NCBI RefSeq assembly: GCF_002080455.1
Contig: NZ_CP020555.1
Span: 1,984,001 to 2,048,000, forward strand
DNA length: 64,000 nucleotides
Source of the DNA: Streptomyces sp. Sge12
Lineage (GTDB): Bacteria; Actinomycetota; Actinomycetes; Streptomycetales; Streptomycetaceae
Direction of reading: 5' to 3'
The notes under the pieces are model-generated. The model was not told the DNA's origin and ran no database searches. It was given only the letters and a program-made list of their open reading frames with translations. The translations under genes and the position numbers were made by a program. Shown one piece after another: positions 49,480-59,620 of the stretch (position 1 is its first letter; every line of letters starts with the position of its first letter).

Positions 49480-50306
49480 ACGGTGGCCTCCTCCTTCTCC
49501 AGTTGCTGGGCACGGGCCACCTCGTCGTGGAGCAGGGTCCAGATCTCGTGGCGGTAGCGGGCGAACTCGGGGCTGGAGCGCAGGTCCTCGCCCTGGAGGC
49601 CGGCGCCGCGGGCCCCGAAGGAGACCGGGACGATCTCCTTGACGCGGCCGGGGCGGGAGGTCATGACGGCCACCTTCTGGCCGAGGTAGACCGCCTCCTC
49701 GATGCCGTGCGTGATGAAGACGACGGTCTTGCCGGTGCGCTGCCAGATGCGCCGCAGCTCGTCCTGGAGGGACTCGCGGGTCTGCGCGTCGAGGGCGGCG
49801 AACGGCTCGTCCATCAGCAGCACGTCCGGGTCGTAGGCGAGCGAGCGGGCGATCGCGACGCGCTGGCGCATCCCGCCGGAGAGTTCGTGCGGATGCCGGT
49901 CCTCGAAGCCGGTGAGCCCGACGAGGTCCAGGAACTCCCGGGCCCGGTCCTTGCGTTCGCGGCGCGGCACGCCGGTCGCCTCCAGGCCGAACTCGACGTT
50001 GCCGAGCGCCGTCCGCCACGGCAGCAGGGCGTACTGCTGGAAGACGATGCCCCGGTCCAGGCCCGGCCCGGTGATGGGCTTCCCGTCGAGCAGGATGCGC
50101 CCGGACGTCGGCCGGGTCAGACCGCCGAGCAGGTCCAGGAGGGTGGACTTGCCGCAGCCGCTGGGGCCCACGACCACCACGAACTCCCCCGCCCCGATCT
50201 CCAGGTCGATGCCGTCGAGCGCGGTGAACTCCTCCCTGTTCCTCCTGTTCTTCCTGTCCTTGGTCGGGAAGGTCTTGGTCACTTCCTCGAACACGATCTT
50301 CGCCAT
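49476..50306 (-). CDS. Sulfonate/nitrate-type ABC transporter ATP-binding protein (SsuB-like)
   Basis: 276 aa. Walker A GPSGCGKST at 47-55, Q-loop FQQYALLPW, signature LSGGMRQRVAIARSL and Walker B LLMDEPFAALD. The sequence between residues 12 and 27 is a Lys/Arg-rich insertion (PTKDRKNRRNREE). SsuB/TauB/NrtD-type ATPases drive uptake of sulfonates, taurine or nitrate; flanking enzymes support a sulfur compound. ATG at 50306, 5 bp after the binding-protein stop. Confidence 0.92.
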   Translation of the reverse strand: MAKIVFEEVTKTFPTKDRKNRRNREEFTALDGIDLEIGAGEFVVVVGPSGCGKSTLLDLLGGLTRPTSGRILLDGKPITGPGLDRGIVFQQYALLPWRTALGNVEFGLEATGVPRRERKDRAREFLDLVGLTGFEDRHPHELSGGMRQRVAIARSLAYDPDVLLMDEPFAALDAQTRESLQDELRRIWQRTGKTVVFITHGIEEAVYLGQKVAVMTSRPGRVKEIVPVSFGARGAGLQGEDLRSSPEFARYRHEIWTLLHDEVARAQQLEKEEATV

Positions 50307-50311
50307 GCCGG

Positions 50312-51346
50312 TCAGCCCTTCCCGAAGCCGTTGAACTCGTTCGTGTAGAGGTCGGCGGCCTTGAGCTGCCCCTTCTTGATGTCGCCGCGCTCGCCGAGCC
50401 AGTCCAGCCAGAGCTGGAACTCCTTGTCCTCGATCCGGCCGCCCGTCTCGGCGACGCCGTACGAGCGCCAGTACTGGAGGGTCGTGGTGTCCTCGTTGCG
50501 GCCGCGCTTCTTGACGATCTCCGTCTGCCGGGCGATGACCTCCTCGCGCGGGGTGGTGCGGGCCCACTCGATGGCCTTGGCCACGCCGGTCACGAAGGTC
50601 CGTACGGTGTCCGGGTTCTCCTTGATGAACCGGTCGGTCATGATGTAGGAGCCGGCGCTGAACTTGCCGAGCAGGTCGAAGTCGCTGAACAGCGGTCTGA
50701 TCCCGCCGGCCGCTACGGCCTTGTCGCGCAGGACGCCGCCCAGCACGCCCACGTCGATCTGCTTCTGGCGCAGCACCTGGTCGGTGTTGACGGGCGGTAC
50801 GACGAGCGACTCCACCTTGGACGAGTCGGCCTTGGCGAGGCCGTTGCGGCTGAGGTAGATGTCGAGGACGGCCTGGGAGTGCGCGCCCAGGGTGTTCATG
50901 CCGACCTTCTTGCCGAGCAGGTCGCGGGCGGAGCGGATCGGGCTGTCCTCCAGGACGTAGTAACCGCTGTACGCGTGCTCGTCGACGCCGTAGTAGGAGA
51001 TGACGGCCTTGATGGGGGCCTTGCTGGAGGCGAGTTTGACGATCGCTCCGTTGAAGGCGCCGCCGAAGTGGGTCTGGCCGGTCGCGGCGGACTGGATGTC
51101 CTGCGGACCGCTGATGGTGTTGCCGACCCACTCCAGCTTGAGGTCGCCCAGGTATCCGAGGTCGGCGGCGAGCTCCGGGAGCGTGACGGCGCCGACCGAG
51201 CCCTGGTACTTCAGGGTCTTGACCTGGGCGCCGGAACCGCCGCCGCGCGCGGTGGCCGTGCCGCAGCTCACCGCGGCCGCCGAGATGCCGAGCAGGGCGA
51301 GGAACTGGCGTCGGGAGGTGGTGGTCGAGGTGAAGGCTGCGGGCAT
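50312..51346 (-). CDS. Sulfonate-type ABC transporter substrate-binding lipoprotein, Tat-exported
   Basis: 344 aa. The N-terminus carries a twin-arginine motif SRRQFLALLG and a lipobox AVSC with Cys28 as lipidation site. The mature protein belongs to the NMT1/SsuA-like family (KTLKYQGSVGAVTLPELAAD, then AHSQAVLDIYLSRNGL). Ligand specificity cannot be told. Tat export of a lipoprotein is normal in Streptomyces. First of the three transporter genes, after the flavin reductase gene. Confidence 0.9.
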   Translation of the reverse strand: MPAAFTSTTTSRRQFLALLGISAAAVSCGTATARGGGSGAQVKTLKYQGSVGAVTLPELAADLGYLGDLKLEWVGNTISGPQDIQSAATGQTHFGGAFNGAIVKLASSKAPIKAVISYYGVDEHAYSGYYVLEDSPIRSARDLLGKKVGMNTLGAHSQAVLDIYLSRNGLAKADSSKVESLVVPPVNTDQVLRQKQIDVGVLGGVLRDKAVAAGGIRPLFSDFDLLGKFSAGSYIMTDRFIKENPDTVRTFVTGVAKAIEWARTTPREEVIARQTEIVKKRGRNEDTTTLQYWRSYGVAETGGRIEDKEFQLWLDWLGERGDIKKGQLKAADLYTNEFNGFGKG

Positions 51347-51393
51347 GACGGGTCCTTGTCGGTGCGGGGTGCGGGTGCCGGGTGGCGGCGGAG

Positions 51394-51963
51394 CTACGGG
51401 GCGGTGGTGAGGGCCGCGGGCGCCGCGGCCACGGGGGCGGAGCGCAGGGCGGCGGCGAACTCGTCGACGGCCTGGTAGAGGTCCAGTTCGGCCTCGGGCC
51501 GCAGCCGGTCGGGGCCCGAACCGCGCTCGACGGAGGAGTCCAGGACGAACCGGCCGGCGGTGACGTGGCGGGCGCCGAGGGCGGCGAGCACGGGGCGCAG
51601 CGCGTAATCGATGGTCAGGACGTGGGCGAGGCTGCCGCCGGTGGCCAGCGGCAGGACGGTCTTGCCGTCGAGGCCGTCCTGCGGGAGCAGGTCGAGGAAG
51701 GCCTTGAGCAGTCCGGTGTACGAGGCCTTGTAGACCGGGGTCGCGATGACCAGGCCGTCGGCCTCGGCGACGGCTTCGAGCGCCCGGCGGATCTCGGGCT
51801 CGCCGCGGCGGGCGGCGAGGAGGTCGGCGGCGGGGAGATCGCGCACGGACAGGTGGGCGGTCTCGAAGCCGGAGTGGGACAGGCGGCGCAGCACGTGGTC
51901 GGCGACGACGGCGGTGCGGGAGTGGGCGGAGGGGCTGCCGGTGATGGCGAGCAGGCGGGGCAC
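51394..51963 (-). CDS. NADPH-dependent FMN reductase (SsuE-like)
   Basis: 189 aa flavodoxin-fold reductase. N-terminal RLLAITGSPSAHSRTAVVAD, then GLVIATPVYKASYTGLLKAF and LDGKTVLPLATGGSLAHVL are close to SsuE and MsuE. It would supply reduced FMN to the monooxygenase at 47126. Start: GTG at 51963, preceded by AAGGAG six nt upstream; the long open frame to 52668 is a shadow of the dioxygenase. Lies 17 bp after the dioxygenase stop. Confidence 0.9.
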   Translation of the reverse strand: MPRLLAITGSPSAHSRTAVVADHVLRRLSHSGFETAHLSVRDLPAADLLAARRGEPEIRRALEAVAEADGLVIATPVYKASYTGLLKAFLDLLPQDGLDGKTVLPLATGGSLAHVLTIDYALRPVLAALGARHVTAGRFVLDSSVERGSGPDRLRPEAELDLYQAVDEFAAALRSAPVAAAPAALTTAP

Positions 51964-51980
51964 GGGGCGCTCCTTCGAGG

Positions 51981-52976
51981 TCAGGCGGTGGCGGTGGGGG
52001 CGGGGGCTGCGGCGGCTTCGGCGGAGGCGGAGGTGGAGGTGGAGGCTCCGGAGGCGATGCCGAAGGAGGGGTCCGGGACGGCCTCCGGGCTGATCAGCCG
52101 GGACGGCTCGCCGTCGGGGCCGACCGGGACATCGCCGTCGACGGTGACGCGGCGCAGGGTGCGCTCGTGGTCGTCGGAGTCGTCCACGCCGTAGTGCTGG
52201 GTGGCCCGGTTGTCCCAGATCGCGACGTCGCCGGCCCGCCACTGCCAGCGGACGGTGTTCTCGGGGCTCTCGATGTGCGACTGGAAGAGGTCCTGCAGGG
52301 CGCGGGAGTCGCGGCCGGTGAGGCCGCTGATCCGCTGCACGAAGTTGCCGAGGAGCAGGGTGCGTTCGCCGGTCTCGGGGTGGACGCGGACCACCGGGTG
52401 CTCGGTGAGGAACTTGGTGGAGGTGAACACCTCGCGGTACTGGGCCAGCGCCTCGGGGAGGGCGTCGGGCTTGAGGGCGGCGTAGTCGTACTCGTTGGAG
52501 TGGACGGCGCGCAGGCTGTCGGCGAGGGCGCGGAGCGGCTCCGGGAGGTGGCTGTAGGCGGTGGCGGTGTTGGCCCAGAGGGTGTTGCCGCCGTACGGGG
52601 GGAGGGTGACGGCGCGGAGGATGGAGAAGGCGGGGTAGGCGGGGACGAAGGTGACGTCGGTGTGCCACTGGTTGGCGCGGGCGCCGTGGTGGGAGTCGAT
52701 GCCGAGGGCGTAACGGCCGTCGGCGGAGGGGACGGTGGGGTGCGCGACGGGCGCACCGAGCAACTGGGCGAAGGCCTCGTGCCCGGCCTCGTCGAGGTGG
52801 TCCTGCCCGCGGAAGAAGACGACCTTGTGGGCGAGGAGGGCGGCCCGGATCTCGGCGACGGTGCCGTCGGGCAGCTCGCCGCCGAGCTGTACGCCCCCGA
52901 TCTCGGCGCCGATACGGCCGCCGATCTTGGTGACGGTGACGGCAGTGGCAGTAGCAGTAGCGGTGGCAGTGGCCAT
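51981..52976 (-). CDS. TauD/TfdA-family Fe(II)/2-oxoglutarate dioxygenase
   Basis: 331 aa. Iron ligands: His105 and Asp107 in WHTDVTF and the distal His in TQHYGVDD; the 2-oxoglutarate Arg lies further on in [12 protein letters not shown]. TauD releases sulfite from taurine; relatives act on alkylsulfates or other sulfonates, so the exact substrate is open. It is the first gene of the eight-gene operon. Odd ends: [12 protein letters not shown] at the start comes from a GCAGTG-type microsatellite, and a Ser/Ala-rich tail of about 25 residues ends it. ATG at 52976. Confidence 0.9.
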   Translation of the reverse strand: MATATATATATAVTVTKIGGRIGAEIGGVQLGGELPDGTVAEIRAALLAHKVVFFRGQDHLDEAGHEAFAQLLGAPVAHPTVPSADGRYALGIDSHHGARANQWHTDVTFVPAYPAFSILRAVTLPPYGGNTLWANTATAYSHLPEPLRALADSLRAVHSNEYDYAALKPDALPEALAQYREVFTSTKFLTEHPVVRVHPETGERTLLLGNFVQRISGLTGRDSRALQDLFQSHIESPENTVRWQWRAGDVAIWDNRATQHYGVDDSDDHERTLRRVTVDGDVPVGPDGEPSRLISPEAVPDPSFGIASGASTSTSASAEAAAAPAPTATA

Positions 52977-54327
52977 GAGGACTCCCTGGTCGGGGCTGCG
53001 GCGGGATTATTTCCGCAGCGGAAGAAATGGACGTACGAAGCGCCGCGGCTTCGCTGCGGGTTCGCTGCGCCGGCGGTGCGGTTCAGCTGTGCGGTGCGGG
53101 TACGAGGTTGATGCGGGCTCGGGCGTGCGGTACGGGTACAGGGTCGTGCGGGGTCGGGCGACGGTGCGGGCACCGGACCTCCCGAGGGCGCGGAGGCCCC
53201 TCGGGTGGCCGGGGATCCCGGAGAGCGGTGCTCCCAGCGGCGGCGTGCGTACCGCCGGCGGGCCTTACGGGCTACCTCCGGAGGCGCCCCCCGCGGGGAT
53301 CCCTCCGGGAGGAGCGCCCGGCAGGTCACCCCCAGGTGCGACCCGCGCAGGCATTCCGTCCGGGGAACCGGTGAGCAGCACCCCAGGCGGAACCCCGCAC
53401 CCCGGTTCCCCGGACGGAACCACCCAGAGGCAGCCCCCGCAGGAACCCCGGCGGGTGCGCCGCCCCGGCTCCCCGGACGGAACCGCCCAGCGGCAGTCCC
53501 CGCGAGGATCTCTCCCGGAGGAGTGCCCCGCGGGCCACCCTCAGGTGCGACCCGGGCAGGCATTCCGTCCGGGGAACCGGTGGGCAGCACCCCGGGCGGA
53601 ATCACCCAGAGGCAGTCCCCGCGGGAACCCCGGCAGGTGCGCCGGTCCGGCTGACCGGACGGAACCGCCCGATGGCAGTCCCCCGGAGGGGCCCCGCAGG
53701 CGTTGCCCCGTGGGTCTACCCGGGACGCACCGGCGAAGGGCGGGGCGACGCTCCGTAGGGGTTGCCGGTGGGCGCCCGTGGAGCGTCTCCGCGCCGGGGG
53801 TCGCCCCCGCAAGAACCCGGTGGAGCGTCCCCCGGGAGGCGACGGCTCCGCAAGGAGCGTCGGTGGGCGGCCGTGGAACGTCCTCCGTGAAGGGGCCCGC
53901 CCGCAGGGCATCCGCGGGGCGCGGCGACTCCCGGACGGGATCAGTGGGTCAGAGGTGGCCGGGGGCCGGACAGCGGCCCGGACACTCGCCCGGCTCGGTA
54001 CAGAGGCCGGGGGTGTGGAGCCGCGGGGCGAGGAATGCGTTCGCGGTCATGTCCCGGAGCCTGTCAGCGGCCCCGACCCCCGGTCAACCCCCGTCCGCAG
54101 CCGCCGAACCCTCCCGCACCCGGGCCCCCGGCCCACCCCGCACACCCCCTACGACCTGCGCTTTCGCCCGTACCCCGCACCGCCCGCCACCCCTGTCCCC
54201 CGGCCGAAAACCGTGGCCTGATTTCACGCCCCCGCAACGCGGCCGCCACGCGTTCGCCGGGGTACGGGTCCGCCCGGGCGGACCCGGCATGATCGGGGGA
54301 CACACACCCCACCCCCGAGGAGACCGC
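52977..54327. other. 1.35-kb stretch without a convincing gene
   Basis: Between the divergent dioxygenase and ROK genes no frame shows a ribosome site, a family resemblance or normal codon bias. Every long open frame here is Pro/Gly/Arg-rich and translates repeat DNA. The right end (54000-54327) should hold the ROK promoter and the left end (52977-53050) that of the sulfonate operon. The centre is filled by the repeats listed separately. A decayed gene is possible but no ancestry could be recognised. Confidence 0.65.
53298..53700. repeat. Two imperfect copies of a roughly 200-bp repeat, with internal 60-bp units and an 18-bp inverted repeat
   Basis: Copy one runs from about 53298 and copy two from about 53506; matching points such as TTCCGTCCGGGGAACCGG are 209 bp apart (53354-53371 and 53563-53580). 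Inside, a unit of about 60 bp built around CCGGACGGAACCGCCCAG and GGCAGTCCCCGC recurs four times. The 18-mer at 53354-53371 is the exact reverse complement of 53402-53419, so copy one can form a perfect 18-bp stem with a 30-nt loop. Confidence 0.75.
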
Positions 54328-55578
54328 GTGACGCGTATGGCCGGCGACAGCCGGGCCTCCGCCAATGCCGCGACCGTGTTGCGGACGGTGCTCGACCACG
54401 GCCCGGTGGCCCGCAGCGGGATCGCCCCGCTGTCCGGGCTGAGCCCCGCCGCCGTGTCCCGGCAGACCACCGGGCTGCTCCGCGGCGGGCTGCTGCGCGA
54501 GCTGCCCGGGCCCGGCGGCGGCGTGGGGCGGCCGCGGATCCCGGTGGACCTGCACACCGGGGCCGTCGGCGGGCCCGTCGCCGCCGGGCTGCACATCGGG
54601 GTGCCGCATTCGACCTTCAGCCTCGTCGACCTGCGGGGGCAGCTGCTCGCCCGCCGGGCCTTCCCGCACGAGGGAGTGCCCGGCGCCGGCCTCTCCCCGG
54701 CCATCACCGCCGAACTCCGCCGCTTCCTCGACGCGTTCGACTCCGGGCGGCCGCTCCTCGGCGTCGGCGCCGCCCTGGGCGGCTGGGTCAGCCCCGACGA
54801 CGGGATCGTCGTACGGCACCCCGCGCTGGGCTGGAGCGGCAAGCCGCTCGCCGCCGAGCTGTCGACCGCGCTCGGACTGCCGGTACGGGTGGACAACCAC
54901 GCCCGGGCCGTCGCACGGGCCGAGATCCTCTTCGGCCGCCCTGCGGCCCGGCGCAGCCTCGTGCACCTGTTCATCGGCCGGGTCGTCGACGCCGCCTTCG
55001 GGATCGAGGGGACCGTGCACCAGGGTCCGGGCGCGGCCGCCGGCGATGTGGCCCATCTGCCGGTGCCGCGGTCGACGGCCGCGTGCGCGTGCGGGCGTAC
55101 CGGCTGCCTGGAGGCGACCGCGTCCGACACGGCGCTCGGCGCCGAGGCGGTGCGCCGGGGCATCGTGCCGGACCCCTCCGTCAACCTGCTGGTGGACGCG
55201 GCCGCCACCGGCGACCCGCGCGCCGACCGGCTGCTGCGCGAGCGCGCCCGCGCGGTGGGCCGGGCGGCGGCCCTTCTGTTGGATGTCTTCAATCCGGCGG
55301 TCATGGTCGTGACCGAGCTGGCGAGCGTCCTGGACGAGGGATACCTCCAGGAGATCCGGGCCGCCGCGATGGAGCTCTCGCACGTGTGCGACGACCCCGA
55401 GCGGATCGTCGGCCCGCACGCGGGTCCGGCCGTCCTTCCGGAGGCGGCGGCAACCGTGCTGCTCAGCCAGGTGTTCCAGGATCCCTTCGGCATGGCCCGA
55501 GAGGGCGAGATCACACCCACCGGTATGGTGCCACCTGAGCGCCCTCCCCTACATTCGAGCCATGACGGTCCTGCCTGA
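54328..55578 (+). CDS. ROK-family transcriptional regulator
   Basis: 416 aa. An N-terminal winged helix (GPVARSGIAPLSGLSPAAVS) is joined to a ROK sugar-kinase-like domain. The ROK zinc motif is CACGRTGCLEA, and the phosphate-binding region is GVGAALGGWVS. Such regulators usually respond to a sugar. Start: GTG at 54328 with GAGGAGA four nt upstream. The last 17 bp overlap the mutA start in another frame, an unusual arrangement because ROK proteins rarely sit with acyl-CoA mutases. The C-terminal 20 residues past FQDPFG look unconserved. Confidence 0.87.
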   Translation: MTRMAGDSRASANAATVLRTVLDHGPVARSGIAPLSGLSPAAVSRQTTGLLRGGLLRELPGPGGGVGRPRIPVDLHTGAVGGPVAAGLHIGVPHSTFSLVDLRGQLLARRAFPHEGVPGAGLSPAITAELRRFLDAFDSGRPLLGVGAALGGWVSPDDGIVVRHPALGWSGKPLAAELSTALGLPVRVDNHARAVARAEILFGRPAARRSLVHLFIGRVVDAAFGIEGTVHQGPGAAAGDVAHLPVPRSTAACACGRTGCLEATASDTALGAEAVRRGIVPDPSVNLLVDAAATGDPRADRLLRERARAVGRAAALLLDVFNPAVMVVTELASVLDEGYLQEIRAAAMELSHVCDDPERIVGPHAGPAVLPEAAATVLLSQVFQDPFGMAREGEITPTGMVPPERPPLHSSHDGPA

Positions 55579-57427
55579 CGACGGGCTCTCCCTGGCCGCC
55601 GAGTTCCCTGACGCGACGCATGAGCAGTGGCAGCGCCTTGTAGAAGGCGTACTGCGCAAGTCGGGCAAGGAAGTCTCCGGCGAGGCCGCAGAAGACGCGT
55701 TGTCCACCCCTATCGAGGACGGGCTCACCACGCGCCCGCTGTACACCGCGCCGCCCGACGGGACGGCTCCCGACACCGGTTTCCCCGGCTTCGCCCCGTT
55801 CGTCCGCGGGGGCAGGCCGGAGGGCACCACCGCGAACGGCTGGGACGTGCGCCAGCGCCTGGCGGGCGCCGATCCGGTCCGGCTGAACGAGGCGGCCCTC
55901 GCCGACCTGGAGAACGGGGTCACCTCCCTCTGGCTCACGGTGGGCGGGGGCGGTCTCCCGGTCGAGGGCCTCGCCCGGGCGCTGGAGGGGGTCTACCTGG
56001 ACCTCGCCCCCGTCGCCCTGGACGCCGGAGCCCAATACGCCGAAGCCGCGGACGCGTTGCTGCGCCTGTTCACCGAGCGCGCGGTGGCCCCCGAGGCCGC
56101 TCGGGCCTCGCTGGGCGCCGACCCGCTGGGCCACGAGGCCCGCACGGGCGAGGCACTGGACGTGGCCGGCGCCGCCCGGCTGGCCCGGGACGTCGCCGCC
56201 GAGTGGCCCGGGGTGCGCGCCCTGACCGTGGACGCGCTGCCGTACCACGAGGCCGGCGGCAGCGCCGCCGAGGAGCTGGGCCTGTCCCTGGCCACCGGCG
56301 TCGCCTACCTGCGTGCGCTCACCGAGGCCGGGCTGAGCACGGCGGCCGCCCTCGGGCAGCTGGAGTTCCGCTACGCCGCCACCGCGGACCAGTTCCTGAC
56401 CATCGCCAAGCTGCGCGCCGCGCGCCGGCTGTGGGCCCGTATCGCCGAGGCCTCGGGGGCCCCGGAGGCGGGTGCCCAGCTCCAGCACGCGGTGACCTCG
56501 CCGGTGATGATGACCCGCCGCGACCCGTGGGTGAACATGCTGCGCACCACCGTGGCCTGCATGGCCGCGGGAGTGGGCGGCGCGGACTCGGTGACGGTGC
56601 TCCCCTTCGACAACGAGCTGGGCCTGCCGGACGCCTTCGCGCGCCGGATCTCCCGCAACACCTCCACCATCCTGCTGGAGGAGTCGCACTTGGCCCGGGT
56701 GATCGACCCGGCCGGCGGCTCGTACTACGTGGAGCGCCTCACCGACGAACTCGCGCACGCGGCCTGGGAGTTCTTCCGGACCCTGGAGAAGGCCGGCGGC
56801 CAGGCCGCCGCCCTGCGCTCCGGGCTGGTCGCCGACCGGCTCGCCGCCACCTGGGCCGAGCGCTCCAAGAAGCTGGCCAAGCGCCGCGAGCCGATCACGG
56901 GCGTCAGCGAGTTCCCGCTGCTCTCGGAGAAGCCGGTCGTGCGCGAGCCCGCGCCCGCCGGACCCACCGGCGGACTGCCGCGCGTGCGGCGCGACGAGGC
57001 GTACGAGGCGCTGCGCGCCCGCAGCGACGCGCACCTGGCGGCGACCGGGGCCCGGCCGAGGATCTTCCTCGCCGCGCTGGGCCCGGCGGCCGCGCACACC
57101 GCGCGCGCCACCTTCGCCTCGAACCTGTTCCAGGCGGGCGGCATCGAACCGGTGCACGATCCGGTGTCGGTGGACCCGGCGACGGCCGCCGCGGCCTACG
57201 CGGCGAGCGGCGCGGACGGCATGGCCGTGCTCTGCTCCAGCGACGCGCTGTACGAGGAGCAGGCCGCGGCGGTGTCCGGGGCGCTGCGCGCGGCGGGCGC
57301 CACGACCGTCTTCCTCGCCGGCCGGCCGGGCACCGCAGAGGCTTCCGTGGACGAGTACGTCTTCGCCGGCTGTGACGCCGTCGCCGTGCTGTCCTCCGTA
57401 CTCGACCGGATGGGAGTGCCGTCTTGA
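55562..57427 (+). CDS. mutA: Methylmalonyl-CoA mutase, small (beta) subunit
   Basis: 621 aa. Mutase barrel domain, followed after residue 480 by a B12-fold domain that lacks the His of DxHxxG ([20 protein letters not shown]). This marks the catalytically silent small subunit. Motifs of the barrel include [20 protein letters not shown] and [15 protein letters not shown]. It pairs with MutB to interconvert succinyl-CoA and methylmalonyl-CoA, feeding propionate metabolism and polyketide extender supply. ATG at 55562 inside the ROK gene end; no strong ribosome site, so coupling to the regulator is possible. Overlaps mutB as TTGA. Confidence 0.93.
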   Translation: MTVLPDDGLSLAAEFPDATHEQWQRLVEGVLRKSGKEVSGEAAEDALSTPIEDGLTTRPLYTAPPDGTAPDTGFPGFAPFVRGGRPEGTTANGWDVRQRLAGADPVRLNEAALADLENGVTSLWLTVGGGGLPVEGLARALEGVYLDLAPVALDAGAQYAEAADALLRLFTERAVAPEAARASLGADPLGHEARTGEALDVAGAARLARDVAAEWPGVRALTVDALPYHEAGGSAAEELGLSLATGVAYLRALTEAGLSTAAALGQLEFRYAATADQFLTIAKLRAARRLWARIAEASGAPEAGAQLQHAVTSPVMMTRRDPWVNMLRTTVACMAAGVGGADSVTVLPFDNELGLPDAFARRISRNTSTILLEESHLARVIDPAGGSYYVERLTDELAHAAWEFFRTLEKAGGQAAALRSGLVADRLAATWAERSKKLAKRREPITGVSEFPLLSEKPVVREPAPAGPTGGLPRVRRDEAYEALRARSDAHLAATGARPRIFLAALGPAAAHTARATFASNLFQAGGIEPVHDPVSVDPATAAAAYAASGADGMAVLCSSDALYEEQAAAVSGALRAAGATTVFLAGRPGTAEASVDEYVFAGCDAVAVLSSVLDRMGVPS

Positions 57428-59610
57428 GCATCCCCGATTTCTCCGAGCTGGCGCTCGACCCCACCGCCGTCGCAGGGGTCTCCGAGGAGCAGTGGCGCTC
57501 CGCGGTGAAGGAGTCCACCGGCACCGCGGCCGCCGACCTGCTGTGGGAGACCCCCGAGGGCATCGGCGTCAAGCCGCTGTACACCGGGCGGGACCTGGAG
57601 GGCCTGGACTTCCTGCGGACGTACCCGGGCGTGGCCCCGTACCTGCGCGGCCCGTACCCGACGATGTACGTCAACCAGCCCTGGACGATCCGGCAGTACG
57701 CCGGCTTCTCCACGGCCGAGGAGTCGAACGCCTTCTACCGGCGCAATCTGGCGTCCGGCCAGAAGGGCCTGTCCGTGGCCTTCGACCTGCCGACGCACCG
57801 CGGCTACGACAGCGACCACCCGCGGGTCACCGGCGACGTGGGCATGGCGGGCGTGGCGATCGACTCGATCTACGACATGCGGCAGCTGTTCGACGGGATC
57901 CCGCTGGACAAGATGTCGGTGTCGATGACGATGAACGGCGCGGTGCTGCCGGTCCTCGCGCTGTACATCGTGGCGGCGGAGGAGCAGGGCGTCTCCCCCG
58001 ACAAGCTCGCCGGGACCATCCAGAACGACATCCTCAAGGAGTTCATGGTCCGCAACACCTACATCTACCCGCCCAAGCCCTCGATGCGGATCATCTCCGA
58101 CATCTTCTCGTTCACCTCGCAGAAGATGCCGCGGTACAACTCGATCTCCATCTCCGGCTACCACATCCAGGAGGCCGGGGCCACGGCCGACCTGGAGCTG
58201 GCGTACACCCTCGCCGACGGCGTGGAGTACCTGCGGGCGGGTCAGGCGGTCGGGCTGGACGTGGACGCGTTCGCGCCGCGCCTGTCGTTCTTCTGGGCGA
58301 TCGGCATGAACTTCTTCATGGAGGTCGCGAAGCTGCGCGCGGCCCGCCTGCTGTGGGCGCGCCTGGTCAAGCAGTTCGACCCGAAGAACGCCAAGTCGCT
58401 GTCGCTGCGCACGCATTCGCAGACCTCGGGCTGGTCGCTGACGGCTCAGGACGTCTTCAACAACGTGACGCGGACCTGTATCGAGGCGATGGCCGCGACC
58501 CAGGGCCACACCCAGTCGCTGCACACCAATGCCCTCGACGAGGCCCTCGCGCTGCCGACGGACTTCTCGGCGCGCATCGCCCGCAACACGCAGCTGCTGC
58601 TCCAGCAGGAGTCGGGGACCTGCCGGTCGATCGACCCGTGGGGCGGCAGCGCGTACGTCGAGAAGCTGACGTACGACCTGGCGCGCCGTGCCTGGCAGCA
58701 CATCGAGGAGGTCGAGGCGGCCGGCGGCATGGCGCAGGCCATCGACGCGGGCATCCCGAAGCTGCGCGTGGAGGAGGCCGCCGCCCGGACGCAGGCGCGG
58801 ATCGACTCGGGCCGCCAGCCGGTGATCGGCGTCAACAAGTACCGCGTGGAGAACGACGAGGCGATCGACGTCCTCAAGGTCGACAACTCCTCGGTGCGCA
58901 GCCAGCAGATCGCCAAGCTGCGGCGGCTGCGCGAGGAGCGCGACGAGGCGGTCACCCAGGACACCCTGCGGGCGCTGACGAACGCCGCCGAGCGCGGCGA
59001 CGGCAACCTCCTCGCCCTGGCGGTGGACGCGGCGCGCGCCAAGGCCACCGTGGGTGAGATCTCGGACGCACTGGAGAAGGTGTACGGACGGCACGCCAGC
59101 CAGATCCGTACGATCGCGGGCGTGTACCGAAACGAGGCAGGCGAGTCCCCGTCCGTGGAGCGCACCCGTGCGCTCGTCGACCGGTTCGAGGAGGCGGAGG
59201 GCCGTCGTCCGCGCATCCTGGTCGCGAAGATGGGCCAGGACGGGCACGACCGCGGGCAGAAGGTGATCGCGACCGCCTTCGCCGACCTGGGCTTCGACGT
59301 GGACGTCGGCCCGCTGTTCCAGACCCCGGCGGAGGTGGCCCGCCAGGCCGTCGAGGCGGACGTCCACGTGGTGGGCGTCTCGTCGCTGGCGGCCGGCCAC
59401 CTGACCCTCGTACCGGCGCTGCGCGAGCAGCTGGCGGAGGAGGGCCGCGAGGACATCATGATCGTCGTGGGTGGGGTGATCCCGCCCGCGGATGTCCCGA
59501 CGCTGCTGGAGATGGGCGCGACGGCGGTCTTCCCGCCCGGCACGGTGATCCCGGACGCGGCCCACGACCTGGTGACGCGGCTGGCCGCGGACCTGGGCCA
59601 CGAGCTGTAG
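57424..59610 (+). CDS. mutB: Methylmalonyl-CoA mutase, large (alpha) subunit
   Basis: 728 aa. The CoA and substrate-binding barrel ([20 protein letters not shown], then [19 protein letters not shown]) contains the active-site Tyr and His of this family. The C-terminal adenosylcobalamin domain has [17 protein letters not shown] with His608 as lower cobalt ligand, [11 protein letters not shown] and [10 protein letters not shown]. Start: TTG at 57424, sharing TTGA with the mutA stop. Followed after 10 bp by meaB, giving the classical mutA-mutB-meaB order. Confidence 0.95.
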   Translation: MSIPDFSELALDPTAVAGVSEEQWRSAVKESTGTAAADLLWETPEGIGVKPLYTGRDLEGLDFLRTYPGVAPYLRGPYPTMYVNQPWTIRQYAGFSTAEESNAFYRRNLASGQKGLSVAFDLPTHRGYDSDHPRVTGDVGMAGVAIDSIYDMRQLFDGIPLDKMSVSMTMNGAVLPVLALYIVAAEEQGVSPDKLAGTIQNDILKEFMVRNTYIYPPKPSMRIISDIFSFTSQKMPRYNSISISGYHIQEAGATADLELAYTLADGVEYLRAGQAVGLDVDAFAPRLSFFWAIGMNFFMEVAKLRAARLLWARLVKQFDPKNAKSLSLRTHSQTSGWSLTAQDVFNNVTRTCIEAMAATQGHTQSLHTNALDEALALPTDFSARIARNTQLLLQQESGTCRSIDPWGGSAYVEKLTYDLARRAWQHIEEVEAAGGMAQAIDAGIPKLRVEEAAARTQARIDSGRQPVIGVNKYRVENDEAIDVLKVDNSSVRSQQIAKLRRLREERDEAVTQDTLRALTNAAERGDGNLLALAVDAARAKATVGEISDALEKVYGRHASQIRTIAGVYRNEAGESPSVERTRALVDRFEEAEGRRPRILVAKMGQDGHDRGQKVIATAFADLGFDVDVGPLFQTPAEVARQAVEADVHVVGVSSLAAGHLTLVPALREQLAEEGREDIMIVVGGVIPPADVPTLLEMGATAVFPPGTVIPDAAHDLVTRLAADLGHEL

Positions 59611-59620
59611 GCCGGCCGCG

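Noticed and set aside
52735..55578. 947-codon frame fusing an N-terminal extension to the ROK regulator
   Set aside because: The extension translates the repeat DNA. The ROK gene has its own GAGGAGA and GTG at 54328.
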